Shown: piece after piece, positions 24,855 through 32,717 of the stretch
Position numbering within the stretch: the stretch's first letter is position 1
Layout of the letters: the number at the start of each line of letters is the position of its first letter
From: Fimbriimonadaceae bacterium
GTDB taxonomy: Bacteria; Armatimonadota; Fimbriimonadia; Fimbriimonadales; Fimbriimonadaceae
Direction: 5' to 3'
DNA length: 64,000 nt
Assembly: GCA_019638775.1 (NCBI GenBank)
Contig: JAHBTD010000001.1
Coordinates: forward strand, 62,001-126,000
Position numbers and translations under genes: made by a program
Notes under the pieces: model-generated
What the model was told of the DNA's origin: nothing
The model's input: only the letters and a program-made list of their open reading frames with translations
Databases searched by the model: none

Positions 24855-26047
24855 CGCAAACCCTCCATCAGAAATCCAGCAGCACGGTACTGCTGGACCG
24901 TCGTGAGCGCCAATCTCTGCCGTGCCTCGACGAGCTCCTGCTCGATCTCCCGCAAAGCTCGGGTCGATTCCAAGACATCCACCTGAGTTCCAAACCCCTC
25001 GCCATAGCCTCGCTGAGACTTCTCGACGAGATCACGCGCCGAGGACAGGATCTTCTCGTAACTGGCTACTTGCGCACGTTCAGCCTCAATCTCAACTTGA
25101 ATTGCCGCGAGTTCAGAAATCGCATGCTTCCGAGCATCTTCAATCAGCGCTTTTGCCGAGGCGGCCTTCTTCCGCGCTGCATCGGATTCAGCCTTGGATT
25201 TGCCATGATCGAAAAGCGCCCAGGTCAGTTGAATCCTCGCTCCGTAGTAGGCGCGCGAGTCGTTCCAAGGCGACCGCCGAAGCTGAAACTCCAGTTCCGG
25301 CCTCCTCTCAACGCTGACGAGTTGAGCCTCCGCTTCCGCGATGTCGGCTTGTGCGATTAGAGCAAGAATGTCCGGTCGATCTTTCACTTCAAGCGCTGCA
25401 ATCGGGCTCAATGCGTCGGCGATCCCTGACTCCACATCCGCTTGATGAATGCCCAGCGCGCCGGCAAGCCGACGAAGAGCCGCAGCCTTCCCCGAAGCTC
25501 GCAAACTTGCCGCCTGCCTGGCTCGTTCCAGTTCGATGTTCGCGCGAATAAGCTGCACTTCGGCGACCTTCCCTTCTTCAAATCGCCTCCGCGTTGCGGA
25601 AAGTAGTCCTTCCGCTACTTTCAGGAGGAGATCGGCAGACTCGGAAAGATCACTCGCCGCAACCGCATTCACATAAGCGTCAAGCACCTCGCTTTGAAGT
25701 TGGAGGAGTTCGCCTTTATAGGTTGCTTCCGCAAGCTTCAAGTGGGCCAACCCGACCTTGCGTCCAGCAGAAGCTCGTCCAAAGAGGTCAATCGGTTGAC
25801 TCAGAAAGAGATCGCCGTCGGTGGCTCCAACTTCGCCCCGCGATGAACCGCCCACCCCGAGAGTCGTGGGCAGGTATGCGCCGTAAGCTCGAGCGTTTGC
25901 CTGAGCTTGTTCGAGCCCAAGTCGCATCGCCCGGACACTGGACCGGTTCTCAGCCGCTGTCTTAAGCGCGTCGGCGATGCCAAGTTTTGTTTGCGCTTGC
26001 CCAAGCAGTGCGCCCAGGATAAGCAAAAGGGATAACAGTGTTTTCAA
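24851..26047 (-). CDS. czcC: TolC-family outer-membrane efflux protein
   Basis: The 398-residue protein has a Sec signal (MKTLLSLLLILGALLGQAQT) and the two-fold repeat of outer-membrane efflux proteins: long helices rich in Ala/Glu/Gln (LGLEQAQANARAYGAYLP; ERAQVASYEKILSSARDLVEKSQRGYGEGF) separated by barrel strands (LEFQLRRSP, GARIQLTWALFDHGKSK). It is somewhat short for TolC (about 430-480) but normal for CzcC relatives. It forms the outer-membrane exit duct for the CzcBA pump and starts 66 bases after the upstream Cys/His-rich gene. Confidence 0.92.
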   Translation of the reverse strand: MKTLLSLLLILGALLGQAQTKLGIADALKTAAENRSSVRAMRLGLEQAQANARAYGAYLPTTLGVGGSSRGEVGATDGDLFLSQPIDLFGRASAGRKVGLAHLKLAEATYKGELLQLQSEVLDAYVNAVAASDLSESADLLLKVAEGLLSATRRRFEEGKVAEVQLIRANIELERARQAASLRASGKAAALRRLAGALGIHQADVESGIADALSPIAALEVKDRPDILALIAQADIAEAEAQLVSVERRPELEFQLRRSPWNDSRAYYGARIQLTWALFDHGKSKAESDAARKKAASAKALIEDARKHAISELAAIQVEIEAERAQVASYEKILSSARDLVEKSQRGYGEGFGTQVDVLESTRALREIEQELVEARQRLALTTVQQYRAAGFLMEGLR

Positions 26048-26113
26048 GGATTCTCCAGCATTGGGTCAGGGCCGACGCCTTATGCAGGAGAGCACATTGA
26101 CGACGACGGTTGA

Positions 26114-26551
26114 CTAGGCCAATGTGGAAGGAGGACCGCGAGCATCAACTCGGCCCGGAGGGCCGTGGATGGGAGCGGCGGGTATCGGTGTCGTCGTCAC
26201 TACCGCGAGATTGAAAAGAGGAATAACGACGGTTTCCGTAGTGGGAAGGACTGCACAGACGAACAACGGTGACGGACTCGAAATCGCTTGGCTATCGGTA
26301 TGCCGCTCGCTGCAAGACGTCAGTTTGCAGCAATCGTGACAATCTCCGTGCTTCTCCTGCGCATCAAATTCGACTGCAGCCGAGTCGCCCGAATCAGCGT
26401 TGCACACTTCAGGCAGGATCAAACACTTGGAACAAGTGGACCCGTCTGGCAACACATACTTCGCATGACACGGATGAACCGTACCAAGAATCAGCGTTAC
26501 CAATATCAGCCAGGATAGTGTCCAGCGCAACGTTACTATTATAGCCCGCAT
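26114..26551 (-). CDS. Small exported Cys/His-rich protein heading the czc operon (CzcI/DUF2946-like)
   Basis: The 145-residue protein has a signal sequence (about residues 8-30, ending CHAK), a cysteine pair (STCSKCLILPEVC), and a dense Cys/His cluster (KHGDCHDCCKLTSCSERH, about 68-85) suited to metal binding. The C-terminus has the P-rich ending RGPPS seen in DUF2946/CzcI-like proteins that often precede czc operons. It could act as a periplasmic metal sensor or buffer. It is transcribed with czcCBA in the same direction. A longer in-frame extension to 26678 was ignored since the signal begins at MRAIIVTLRW. Confidence 0.65.
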   Translation of the reverse strand: MRAIIVTLRWTLSWLILVTLILGTVHPCHAKYVLPDGSTCSKCLILPEVCNADSGDSAAVEFDAQEKHGDCHDCCKLTSCSERHTDSQAISSPSPLFVCAVLPTTETVVIPLFNLAVVTTTPIPAAPIHGPPGRVDARGPPSTLA

Positions 26552-26586
26552 CGCTCAAAACCCTAGTAACGATGCTAGCCAATGAA

Positions 26587-26617
26587 AAAGCCCCCGGCAT
26601 ATGCCGGGAACTTTTCA
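26587..26617. terminator. Bidirectional rho-independent terminator
   Basis: A perfect 16-bp palindrome CCCGGCATATGCCGGG (26593-26608) is flanked by AAAAAG on the left and CTTTT on the right. On the minus strand it gives a GC stem followed by CTTTTT just after the PEP-CTERM gene, which ends at 26635. It separates that gene from the czc operon. Confidence 0.8.
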
Positions 26618-26634
26618 GCCTTAATAACGCCTTG

Positions 26635-27354
26635 TTACTTCTTTCGTCGTCGAAGGAGAGCAAGTGCTCCCACTCCAAGAATAGCCATCGTTGCCGGCTC
26701 CGGAACGGGCGTTGCTGTCAACTGCGTCGCTAGGACGTTTGTATTGGAGAAGAACGCGGAGGTCGCGGTCGAGTCCAGCGCCCAATTCGAGGAGTACAGA
26801 GTCCCGTAGCCAGCAGTCGCTGAGCTCATCGCATCGAGCTTTGGTACCACCGTCGAGCCGCTCTGCTCCGAAAAACGCATCTCAATAGTGAGATTCCCAC
26901 CCGTGTAGAGATAGTTGTCGAAGCTGATTGTCGGGCCCCAAGGCTTCACCGGCGAGCCAGTGTTCGAAAAGCTACCCGGCGTAAACGTCAACGCCCCTGA
27001 TCGCACCTGTGTCGGTGTCGAAAGGAAGTTGTTCGCAAAGGTCGTCGAGCGAGCCGACGGGGCAACACCCGCGCCGATAAAGATATCGAACTGGCCGAAG
27101 CTTGCGCTTACATCGGGCCAGTCGCCGGTCGCTGTGGAATCCAAGCGCCATTGCAGTCCGTTCAAGTTCGTGTTCACAAAGCTCGTCAACTGACTCTCGT
27201 GGATCTGGAACTGATAAGTTCGAGAGAGGCCGGTTGAAGAGAGAGTGAATGAAGCGTCTCCTTCTGTTGCATTGAAGCCGCTCGGCACCATTCCGGATAC
27301 GGCATTCGAAACTGCTGCCACCGACAGCAGAGAGAGTGTAATGAATGTTCTCAT
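26635..27354 (-). CDS. PEP-CTERM sorting-domain protein
   Basis: The 239-residue secreted protein has a Sec signal (MRTFITLSLLSVAAVSNA), a beta-rich Ser/Thr/Asn-rich body, and a canonical PEP-CTERM tail: VPEPATMAILGVGALALL followed by RRRKK. PEP-CTERM tails are recognised by exosortases, which process the protein for the cell surface or exopolysaccharide matrix. No intact exosortase is seen in the window. The body repeats glycine-rich strands (GDASFTLSSTGLSRTYQFQI) without a recognised domain. A terminator follows immediately. Confidence 0.9.
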   Translation of the reverse strand: MRTFITLSLLSVAAVSNAVSGMVPSGFNATEGDASFTLSSTGLSRTYQFQIHESQLTSFVNTNLNGLQWRLDSTATGDWPDVSASFGQFDIFIGAGVAPSARSTTFANNFLSTPTQVRSGALTFTPGSFSNTGSPVKPWGPTISFDNYLYTGGNLTIEMRFSEQSGSTVVPKLDAMSSATAGYGTLYSSNWALDSTATSAFFSNTNVLATQLTATPVPEPATMAILGVGALALLRRRKK

Positions 27355-27719
27355 GTTCTTCCTTTAAAGGCATGCAGTCATGCCAACGCCAGCATTTTGG
27401 CTAGTCCTTCGACAAGCCAGAAATAGTTGCGCGAACAATTAGTCACTTCGTCCCTATATGTCACGAGAATAAGTGCGTAGGACCTAGCAGAGAACCCTAT
27501 AAACGTGACCATGTCCTAGGCCATAGTCGTGATCGGGGACGAGATCAAGAGGTCGCCCGTCCGGCTGTTTGAACTTAAAAGTCCGACTATCTTGAGGGAT
27601 TATTTGGCGAAGTAATGGGAGAGAAGCGCTTTACACCCATGCTTTGTGGCGGCTGACTCACACTCTCTGCCCGAGAGTCGAGCAGAGAGAGCGAGAACGG
27701 TGCGGGTTAGGAGGATTCT
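27355..27719. other. Intergenic region upstream of the PEP-CTERM gene
   Basis: This 365-base stretch holds the presumed promoter of the PEP-CTERM gene and the 3' side of the hypothetical gene ending at 27720. One stem is visible: CTCTCTGC / GCAGAGAG at 27663-27689 with an 11-base loop, 31 bases past that gene's stop. It lacks a T-tract, so termination is uncertain. No coding frame is convincing. Confidence 0.4.
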
Positions 27720-28673
27720 CTATCCTGAGTTGCACGTGCAAGTACTTGCACTAAGTGCAGCATTCGATTCACGACTGAGCGGCGAACAGGTAGTACCATC
27801 TGCTCTGCGACAATAGTACTTAACAGTAACATCATCAAGAACAATCTCCATACCATCCAATGTGCCAGAATCGATATTGCAGGCGAAAATATCGCAACCT
27901 AAGGGACATAGTATTCTCTCCTTCCAAATATCCGGCGTGAGAATGCCTATGCCTTTATTGATACTAAGTTTCACCTCAGAAATATCTATTTCTGTAGGAT
28001 TACCTTCTTCATCAATTACATAGGCCTTCCTAGTCATCTTCGGGTTAATCTTCCCAAGGAGCCATGCCAAATAGTTATCTTGATCGATTGGGACAGCTTG
28101 CACATAGCCAGCAATCAGCAACGGATCATTTCCCAATTCAAAATGAATGTATCCAATCCCTTCGGCGGGGAGATAGAAGAATTCGATTCCTGACTTTGGG
28201 GCAGCTCTCAGTATTTCATCGTCGAGGTTTTCCCAAAAGCTGTCGGTGAGGGCTTCTTCAGGCAGCTTGATGCTACGTAGCTCAACGGAATGGAAGCTGA
28301 GCGCTTGCTTAGCCGTCATGTACTGGTCCACCTCAGCAATAGTGGGTTTCCGAAGCAGGTCAGCTTGTTCGCGTATCTGAGTGAGCTCGCGGCGTGCCTC
28401 TAATGCCCGTAAAGTTGGACCAAGTGCACCTCGAATGCTAATTGGGCCTGTATTGCAGATACCTGAAATGAGCACTCGACGATGAGTTGAGTTGACCGCC
28501 TTGAATTTGAAAGTATGTTTGATTGCAGGCGCGCAATCAGGCACATTTTTCTCGATGTTGTCCTTATGCCATCGATCAGCATCACTTACAATTGCTGCAA
28601 TATCACCAACGTCGCCAGTATGGAACCACATCGTATCGTCTGGTTTGATCTTAATATGTCTTGGGTTTTTCAT
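27720..28673 (-). CDS. Hypothetical protein with cysteine-rich C-terminus
   Basis: The 317-residue protein has no signal peptide or membrane helix at its N-terminus (MKNPRHIKIKPDDTMWFHTG). The middle is mixed alpha/beta with a charged helix (TLRALEARRELTQIREQADLL). The last 70 residues carry eight cysteines (LCPLGCDIFAC, YYCRRADGTTC, STCTCNSG), including a C-terminal C-x-C-x3 ending. The DNA is visibly more A+T-rich than its neighbours. I recognise no family. The cysteine tail could bind metal or be modified, but nothing here supports one choice. Confidence 0.6.
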   Translation of the reverse strand: MKNPRHIKIKPDDTMWFHTGDVGDIAAIVSDADRWHKDNIEKNVPDCAPAIKHTFKFKAVNSTHRRVLISGICNTGPISIRGALGPTLRALEARRELTQIREQADLLRKPTIAEVDQYMTAKQALSFHSVELRSIKLPEEALTDSFWENLDDEILRAAPKSGIEFFYLPAEGIGYIHFELGNDPLLIAGYVQAVPIDQDNYLAWLLGKINPKMTRKAYVIDEEGNPTEIDISEVKLSINKGIGILTPDIWKERILCPLGCDIFACNIDSGTLDGMEIVLDDVTVKYYCRRADGTTCSPLSRESNAALSASTCTCNSG

Positions 28674-28845
28674 TTTTGATCCTTATGATCGAATTAATCG
28701 ATCTGCAGAGAGTCAACGCGTTACGGTCAACGAATCCAACAAATTTGAAGGAAAATTGTTGGGATAGGCTTCACAACTCGGGACTCTGAAACTGCTGAAT
28801 GGGTGACCAAACTTCTTCTCGACGAGCTTGCATGACCTGCTTATG

Positions 28846-30348
28846 CTACTCAAACTGAAACTCAGGACTCCCAAACATCAGTTTGCAAACACCCGCCGCC
28901 GTTTGCGCGCTGTTCGCCAGAGTTAGCCGCCCCGAAGACTCCGCCTGAGCCGAAGCCACAAGTGTTTGAACTGTCGCGTCCGGGAGCTGAACATCAAAGA
29001 TTGAGGTCAACTTATCGACCACGCCTTTGGGGGAAGGGTCGCCTCTAAACAGAGTCATCGCCATGTACCCGCCGGGGTTGCCCCCTTGAGCCAAAGGTGC
29101 GGCTGCAGCATTTCCGCCCGGACGTGCACCAGCGACAGCAGTGCCAAATAGCATGTCAGCCCACTTGATCCGCTCGACCATCGTTGCCGAGGTGACCCAA
29201 TACGAACCTGTTCTCCACCCTGAAACATCGGGTGGATACATCAGCTCCATGCCCATCGACTTCGTCGATTGAAGGATTAGGAATGCTGGTCCTGCCGCCC
29301 GAATCAAGGCTTGGTTCAATCCATTCTGCTCGTTAATCTGGGGATTTGCGATAGCGCTCCGAACTCGTGTCATCGCGGCCTCGCCAATGCCAAGCTGCCT
29401 CGCGGTCGAAACACAAAAATCGATCGGATTCTTGATCAGCGTACGTGTAGCCTTATCACTGTAGAACTCTTCAGAGAGCATAATCGCGCGCAGCAATACA
29501 GCAATGTCCAGGTCCGAATCTCGAAAGATCTTGGCAAACTTGTCAATTACTTTTGTATCCGGGTCAGCGTAAACAAACCACTCCCAAATCTTCTTCACCA
29601 AGAAGCGCGCGGTTTCAGGCTGCCCGCATAGCAAGTCAATCACATCGTCGCCGTTAAGATCGCCCGATTTGCCAAGCAGCTTCTTTGCCCCATAGTCATG
29701 CCGCTCAGGCACAAAGACAAAGCGATCAACCCGCCGTGGCGAGTTGTTTGTGGTCAGAGACCTTCCATTGCGCACAGGCACGCCATAGGCCCATCCTGTA
29801 AATGCACGAGCCGCTTCAAGAACATCGGTCTCAGTGTAATGGCCGATTCCCATGGTGAAAAGCTCCATGATTTCACGGGCAAAATTCTCATTCGGCTTCC
29901 CTTTCACATTCTCTTGGTTATCCAACCAAAAGATCATCGAGGGGTCTTTGCTCACCGCTCGCAAGAGGTCCTTGAACTTGCCCGTCGCGTGAGTTCGCAG
30001 CGTCTCGACGTAGTTCATCAGCGCAAAAGAGTTGTCCACCTTTTCGCCACTGACGGCGAAGTGGTGATGCCAAAAGATCGTCATCTTCTCTTCGAGCGGC
30101 TTCTGCGTGGCAAGCACCCGCAAGTACCACATCCCTTGCATCACTCGAATGTTGACGACGCCCTGGTTATTGGCAAAGGCCGAAGGGGGCACATCCCACC
30201 GCCAAGGATTGTCCTTATAGTTGAGAAGCTTATCAACCGCTGCTTTGGAGCCACCATTGCCGTAATAGCCCAGTTCGGCCTCACTAGCCCCCAAACCAAA
30301 ACGCCGAAGCAAGTGCGCTACTCTCTCGCGTTCGGAAATCGTCTGCAT
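28846..30348 (-). CDS. DUF1800 family protein
   Basis: The protein of about 500 residues starts with the DUF1800 hallmark HLLRRFGLGAS (about residues 10-21) and carries the family block FWHHHFAVSGEKV (about 93-105), then ENFAREIMELFTMGIGHYTETDV and ARAFTGW. DUF1800 proteins are common in Planctomycetes, Armatimonadota and relatives and are usually paired with a DUF1501 gene, which is absent here. They are often exported or surface-linked, though no signal is seen in this one. ATG 30348 (MQTISERER) was chosen; the longer frame starts at a TTG. Function of the family is not established. Confidence 0.9.
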   Translation of the reverse strand: MQTISERERVAHLLRRFGLGASEAELGYYGNGGSKAAVDKLLNYKDNPWRWDVPPSAFANNQGVVNIRVMQGMWYLRVLATQKPLEEKMTIFWHHHFAVSGEKVDNSFALMNYVETLRTHATGKFKDLLRAVSKDPSMIFWLDNQENVKGKPNENFAREIMELFTMGIGHYTETDVLEAARAFTGWAYGVPVRNGRSLTTNNSPRRVDRFVFVPERHDYGAKKLLGKSGDLNGDDVIDLLCGQPETARFLVKKIWEWFVYADPDTKVIDKFAKIFRDSDLDIAVLLRAIMLSEEFYSDKATRTLIKNPIDFCVSTARQLGIGEAAMTRVRSAIANPQINEQNGLNQALIRAAGPAFLILQSTKSMGMELMYPPDVSGWRTGSYWVTSATMVERIKWADMLFGTAVAGARPGGNAAAAPLAQGGNPGGYMAMTLFRGDPSPKGVVDKLTSIFDVQLPDATVQTLVASAQAESSGRLTLANSAQTAAGVCKLMFGSPEFQFE

Positions 30349-30422
30349 GCGCGGAATGGACGCGGACAACTGGCGATTTGTTCAATGGAGAGACGGAGAG
30401 GTCATTTAAGGATGAGCGAACA

Positions 30423-31628
30423 TTACTCTTCAAGTAATGGCAACGTTGTCTGTGGAACAGACAGCCATCTTGCCCCGTCGGCCGTCACAGCCACCATCTC
30501 TTCAATCCCCAGATATCCACGCCCAGTCACATCCACGCCTAGCTCAAGCGTATAAACCTCATTCTCCTGGAGCGGAATCATCGGCGTATTCCCATATCGC
30601 TGCCACTTCGGACCAAGGATCGCGCCGCCATCGTGCGCAACCCGCCCGACCTGATGCCCAAAGGCATGCATGTATTCGGGGTAGCCCTTTGACACCAGGT
30701 GAGCACGCGCGGCTGCATCCACTTCGTGCCCGAGCACTCCCGGCTTCACCGCCGCAAATCCGGCCTGAATCGCGCCGGTAACCGCCTCCATCGCCCGTGC
30801 AACGTCAGCCGGCAAATCAACTTCCCCACGCAAAGGCACATACCAGCAGCGCTGGATGTCCGATGCATATCCCAACTTCAACAAACCAAGATCGATATGG
30901 AAAATGTGTCCGCGCTCAATCGTGATCGTGTTCGAGGGGATTCCGTGCCCCACCATCGAGTCAGGCCCTGAGTTAACAATAGGATCACCAGCCGAATCCC
31001 ACGAAAAACCAAGCTCCCGCTCATACGCCTTTTGATGGACGAAGTCGTAAACCTGCCATTCCGTCACCCCCAACCGGGCAAAGCCTGCGATGTCCTCAAA
31101 CATCCGGTCGGTCTCGGCAATCGCCTGCTCAATGTGAAAGATCTCTGAAGGCGTTTTCTGGCCTCGCAGCGCCATAACGATCGGCTCGGCGCTGACCATG
31201 CTCTGCTCAAACCTTGTCCCCTTCAAATAGTCCTGAAGCAACAAAAACATTCCGTGGCTCAGGCCATCTGCCTTCACGTCGTTGATGGAGTAGTTAACCG
31301 CGATCTTCCCCCCTTGTGCGACCAACTCTTCCAAGGCTGCAAGCAGGGGCTCCTTAATGCTTTGGACATACGGAACGACTTCATCCCAGTCGCCCGAAGC
31401 CTTGAGCGGGTCGGCATCGTAGTTGCCCACCACCGCAACCTTCTTGCCGTTCTTGCCCACCATGAGTGCGCTTTGCCAAGTTAGCCCACCCTCAAGAATC
31501 AGGGGCAAAACCGGGTCGCCCCCCAGCGCCGTCTCTCGCACAAAGGTCAGCCAAACATCTGCATCAGACTTCGCCACCAGATCGGCGGCTTGTCGAAGCT
31601 TCTCCGAGGGGATAAGGGATTTAGGCAT
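30423..31628 (-). CDS. M24 family metallopeptidase (Xaa-Pro aminopeptidase-like)
   Basis: The 401-residue protein has a creatinase-type N-terminal domain (about 1-160) and a pita-bread catalytic domain with the five metal ligands in order: D246 and D257 (FHIDLG, ASDIQR), H325 (HAFGHQVG), E362 (LELGV) and E376 (IEEMV). Such enzymes remove an N-terminal residue before proline or act as dipeptidases with two Mn or Co ions, usually in the cytoplasm; no signal is seen. The length is normal. Exact substrate cannot be told. It is followed downstream by the DUF1800 gene after 75 bases. Confidence 0.92.
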   Translation of the reverse strand: MPKSLIPSEKLRQAADLVAKSDADVWLTFVRETALGGDPVLPLILEGGLTWQSALMVGKNGKKVAVVGNYDADPLKASGDWDEVVPYVQSIKEPLLAALEELVAQGGKIAVNYSINDVKADGLSHGMFLLLQDYLKGTRFEQSMVSAEPIVMALRGQKTPSEIFHIEQAIAETDRMFEDIAGFARLGVTEWQVYDFVHQKAYERELGFSWDSAGDPIVNSGPDSMVGHGIPSNTITIERGHIFHIDLGLLKLGYASDIQRCWYVPLRGEVDLPADVARAMEAVTGAIQAGFAAVKPGVLGHEVDAAARAHLVSKGYPEYMHAFGHQVGRVAHDGGAILGPKWQRYGNTPMIPLQENEVYTLELGVDVTGRGYLGIEEMVAVTADGARWLSVPQTTLPLLEE

Positions 31629-31668
31629 GGTTCTGGCCTATTCTGCCACAGACTCGAAAACGGCTCCC

Positions 31669-31692
31669 TTCAAGCATAAAACTTTGCTTGAA
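31669..31692. other. Stem-loop between methyltransferase and peptidase genes
   Basis: Perfect 8-bp arms TTCAAGCA / TGCTTGAA enclose an 8-base loop. It lies 36 bases past the stop of the methyltransferase gene and 40 bases before the peptidase start. On the minus strand the T-run precedes rather than follows the stem, so it is not a classical terminator. Confidence 0.4.
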
Positions 31693-31728
31693 AAAGTATC
31701 ACATTTCAACCGGACAATCCGGATCGGC

Positions 31729-32538
31729 CTACTCCAACTCCCAGACAGCATGTACCCTCGTGGTCCAGCGTTCGCCGAAAAAGTTGCCCGTATCCACATA
31801 CGGCATCGACATCGCTCCAAGAGTCTTCTTGGCGATCTCGACAGAAAGGACCTTGCTTTGGTCCTTCGGTTTCTTGAACCGCTGCCTGTGCTCGGGGCTG
31901 AAAGTCTCGATTAGTACCGATCCACCAGGCGCAAGCCACGAAAGTGTGCGGCGGATTTGCCCCGCCTCAAAGATAAAGAAGCTTGTAATGAGGTCGAACT
32001 GCTTCTCAGTCTGAAAGTTGCGGATATCTGCCTCCACCCAGTCGATTTTGCCATTCACGCCGTAGCGCTCACCCAGCATTCGCCCGATTTCAAGAGCGCT
32101 GGCAAAGCGGTCGATAGCGGTAACTTCCCAGTCTAAAGAGGCTAAATACAGTGCATCGCGGCCCGACCCGCAGCCGAGATCAAGCGCACGACCCGGCTGG
32201 AGGACCTTCAAACGCTCGGCAAGAAAATCATTCGGCTCCCACAACCGACCTGGGCGGCGGTCCTCATCCCCTGCGTTTGCCTCGGTCGTTGGCTCATCAA
32301 AATAGCTGCAATTGCTCTCATCAACCCCTTCCGCCGCCCGCCCAAGCGACCACAGCATTTCCACCGCAGCGGCCGCGTAGCCCTCCGGTCCGGCAACCAA
32401 TATTGGTGTGCTCTTGTCAGGAAGTTCATACGGGCGCTTTTCGATTTCGTCGAGCGGAATGCTAACGGCATCCTTCATCGGCTTTTCGATGGCATGCCGG
32501 GATAGCCTGGGGTCGAGAAATCGACGTTTGGGAATCAC
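31729..32538 (-). CDS. Class I SAM-dependent methyltransferase with rhodanese-like N-terminus
   Basis: The 269-residue protein has two parts. Residues about 5-65 look like a degenerate rhodanese domain (KDAVSIPLDEIEKRPYELP, PILVAGPEGYAAAAVEML) in which the catalytic cysteine is missing. Residues about 110-269 form a class I methyltransferase with the SAM motif ALDLGCGSGRDALYLA, the acidic motif II (EVTAID) and post-motifs (FDLITSFFIFE). It resembles TehB-like small-molecule methyltransferases. The start is GTG 32538; an internal ATG at 32478 would drop part of the rhodanese-like region. Substrate unknown. Confidence 0.82.
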   Translation of the reverse strand: MIPKRRFLDPRLSRHAIEKPMKDAVSIPLDEIEKRPYELPDKSTPILVAGPEGYAAAAVEMLWSLGRAAEGVDESNCSYFDEPTTEANAGDEDRRPGRLWEPNDFLAERLKVLQPGRALDLGCGSGRDALYLASLDWEVTAIDRFASALEIGRMLGERYGVNGKIDWVEADIRNFQTEKQFDLITSFFIFEAGQIRRTLSWLAPGGSVLIETFSPEHRQRFKKPKDQSKVLSVEIAKKTLGAMSMPYVDTGNFFGERWTTRVHAVWELE

Positions 32539-32560
32539 GGGGATAGGATACTTGGTTGGG

Positions 32561-32707
32561 GGTGCTGGCAGGTGGTCGGCAGGTTGTTGGCAAGTGGCTG
32601 ACAGACAGCTTCTCAGTGAGAAGGGATCATTGTGCGTCAGACTAATCCGCTTTCCATGAATGATCTGAGCGACTTATCAGCCACTTGCCGACTACCTGCC
32701 AGCAACC
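32561..32707. repeat. Palindromic repeat element built from 11-bp units
   Basis: The left arm contains three tandem units, GGCAGGTGGTC, GGCAGGTTGTT and GGCAAGTGGCT, then GA. The right arm, read on the other strand, contains two, GGCAGGTAGTC and GGCAAGTGGCT, then GA. Inside lie a smaller inverted pair GATCATT (32625-32631) / AATGATC (32659-32665) and a hairpin CTTCTCA-G-TGAGAAG (32609-32623). It lies wholly between two genes and looks like a MITE- or REP-like element, without any coding capacity. Confidence 0.65.
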
Positions 32708-32717
32708 TGGTAACGCC

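Noticed and set aside
31669-31692. The TTCAAGCA/TGCTTGAA stem as a rho-independent terminator
   Set aside because: On the minus strand the T-run comes before the stem, and no T-tract follows on either transcript orientation.
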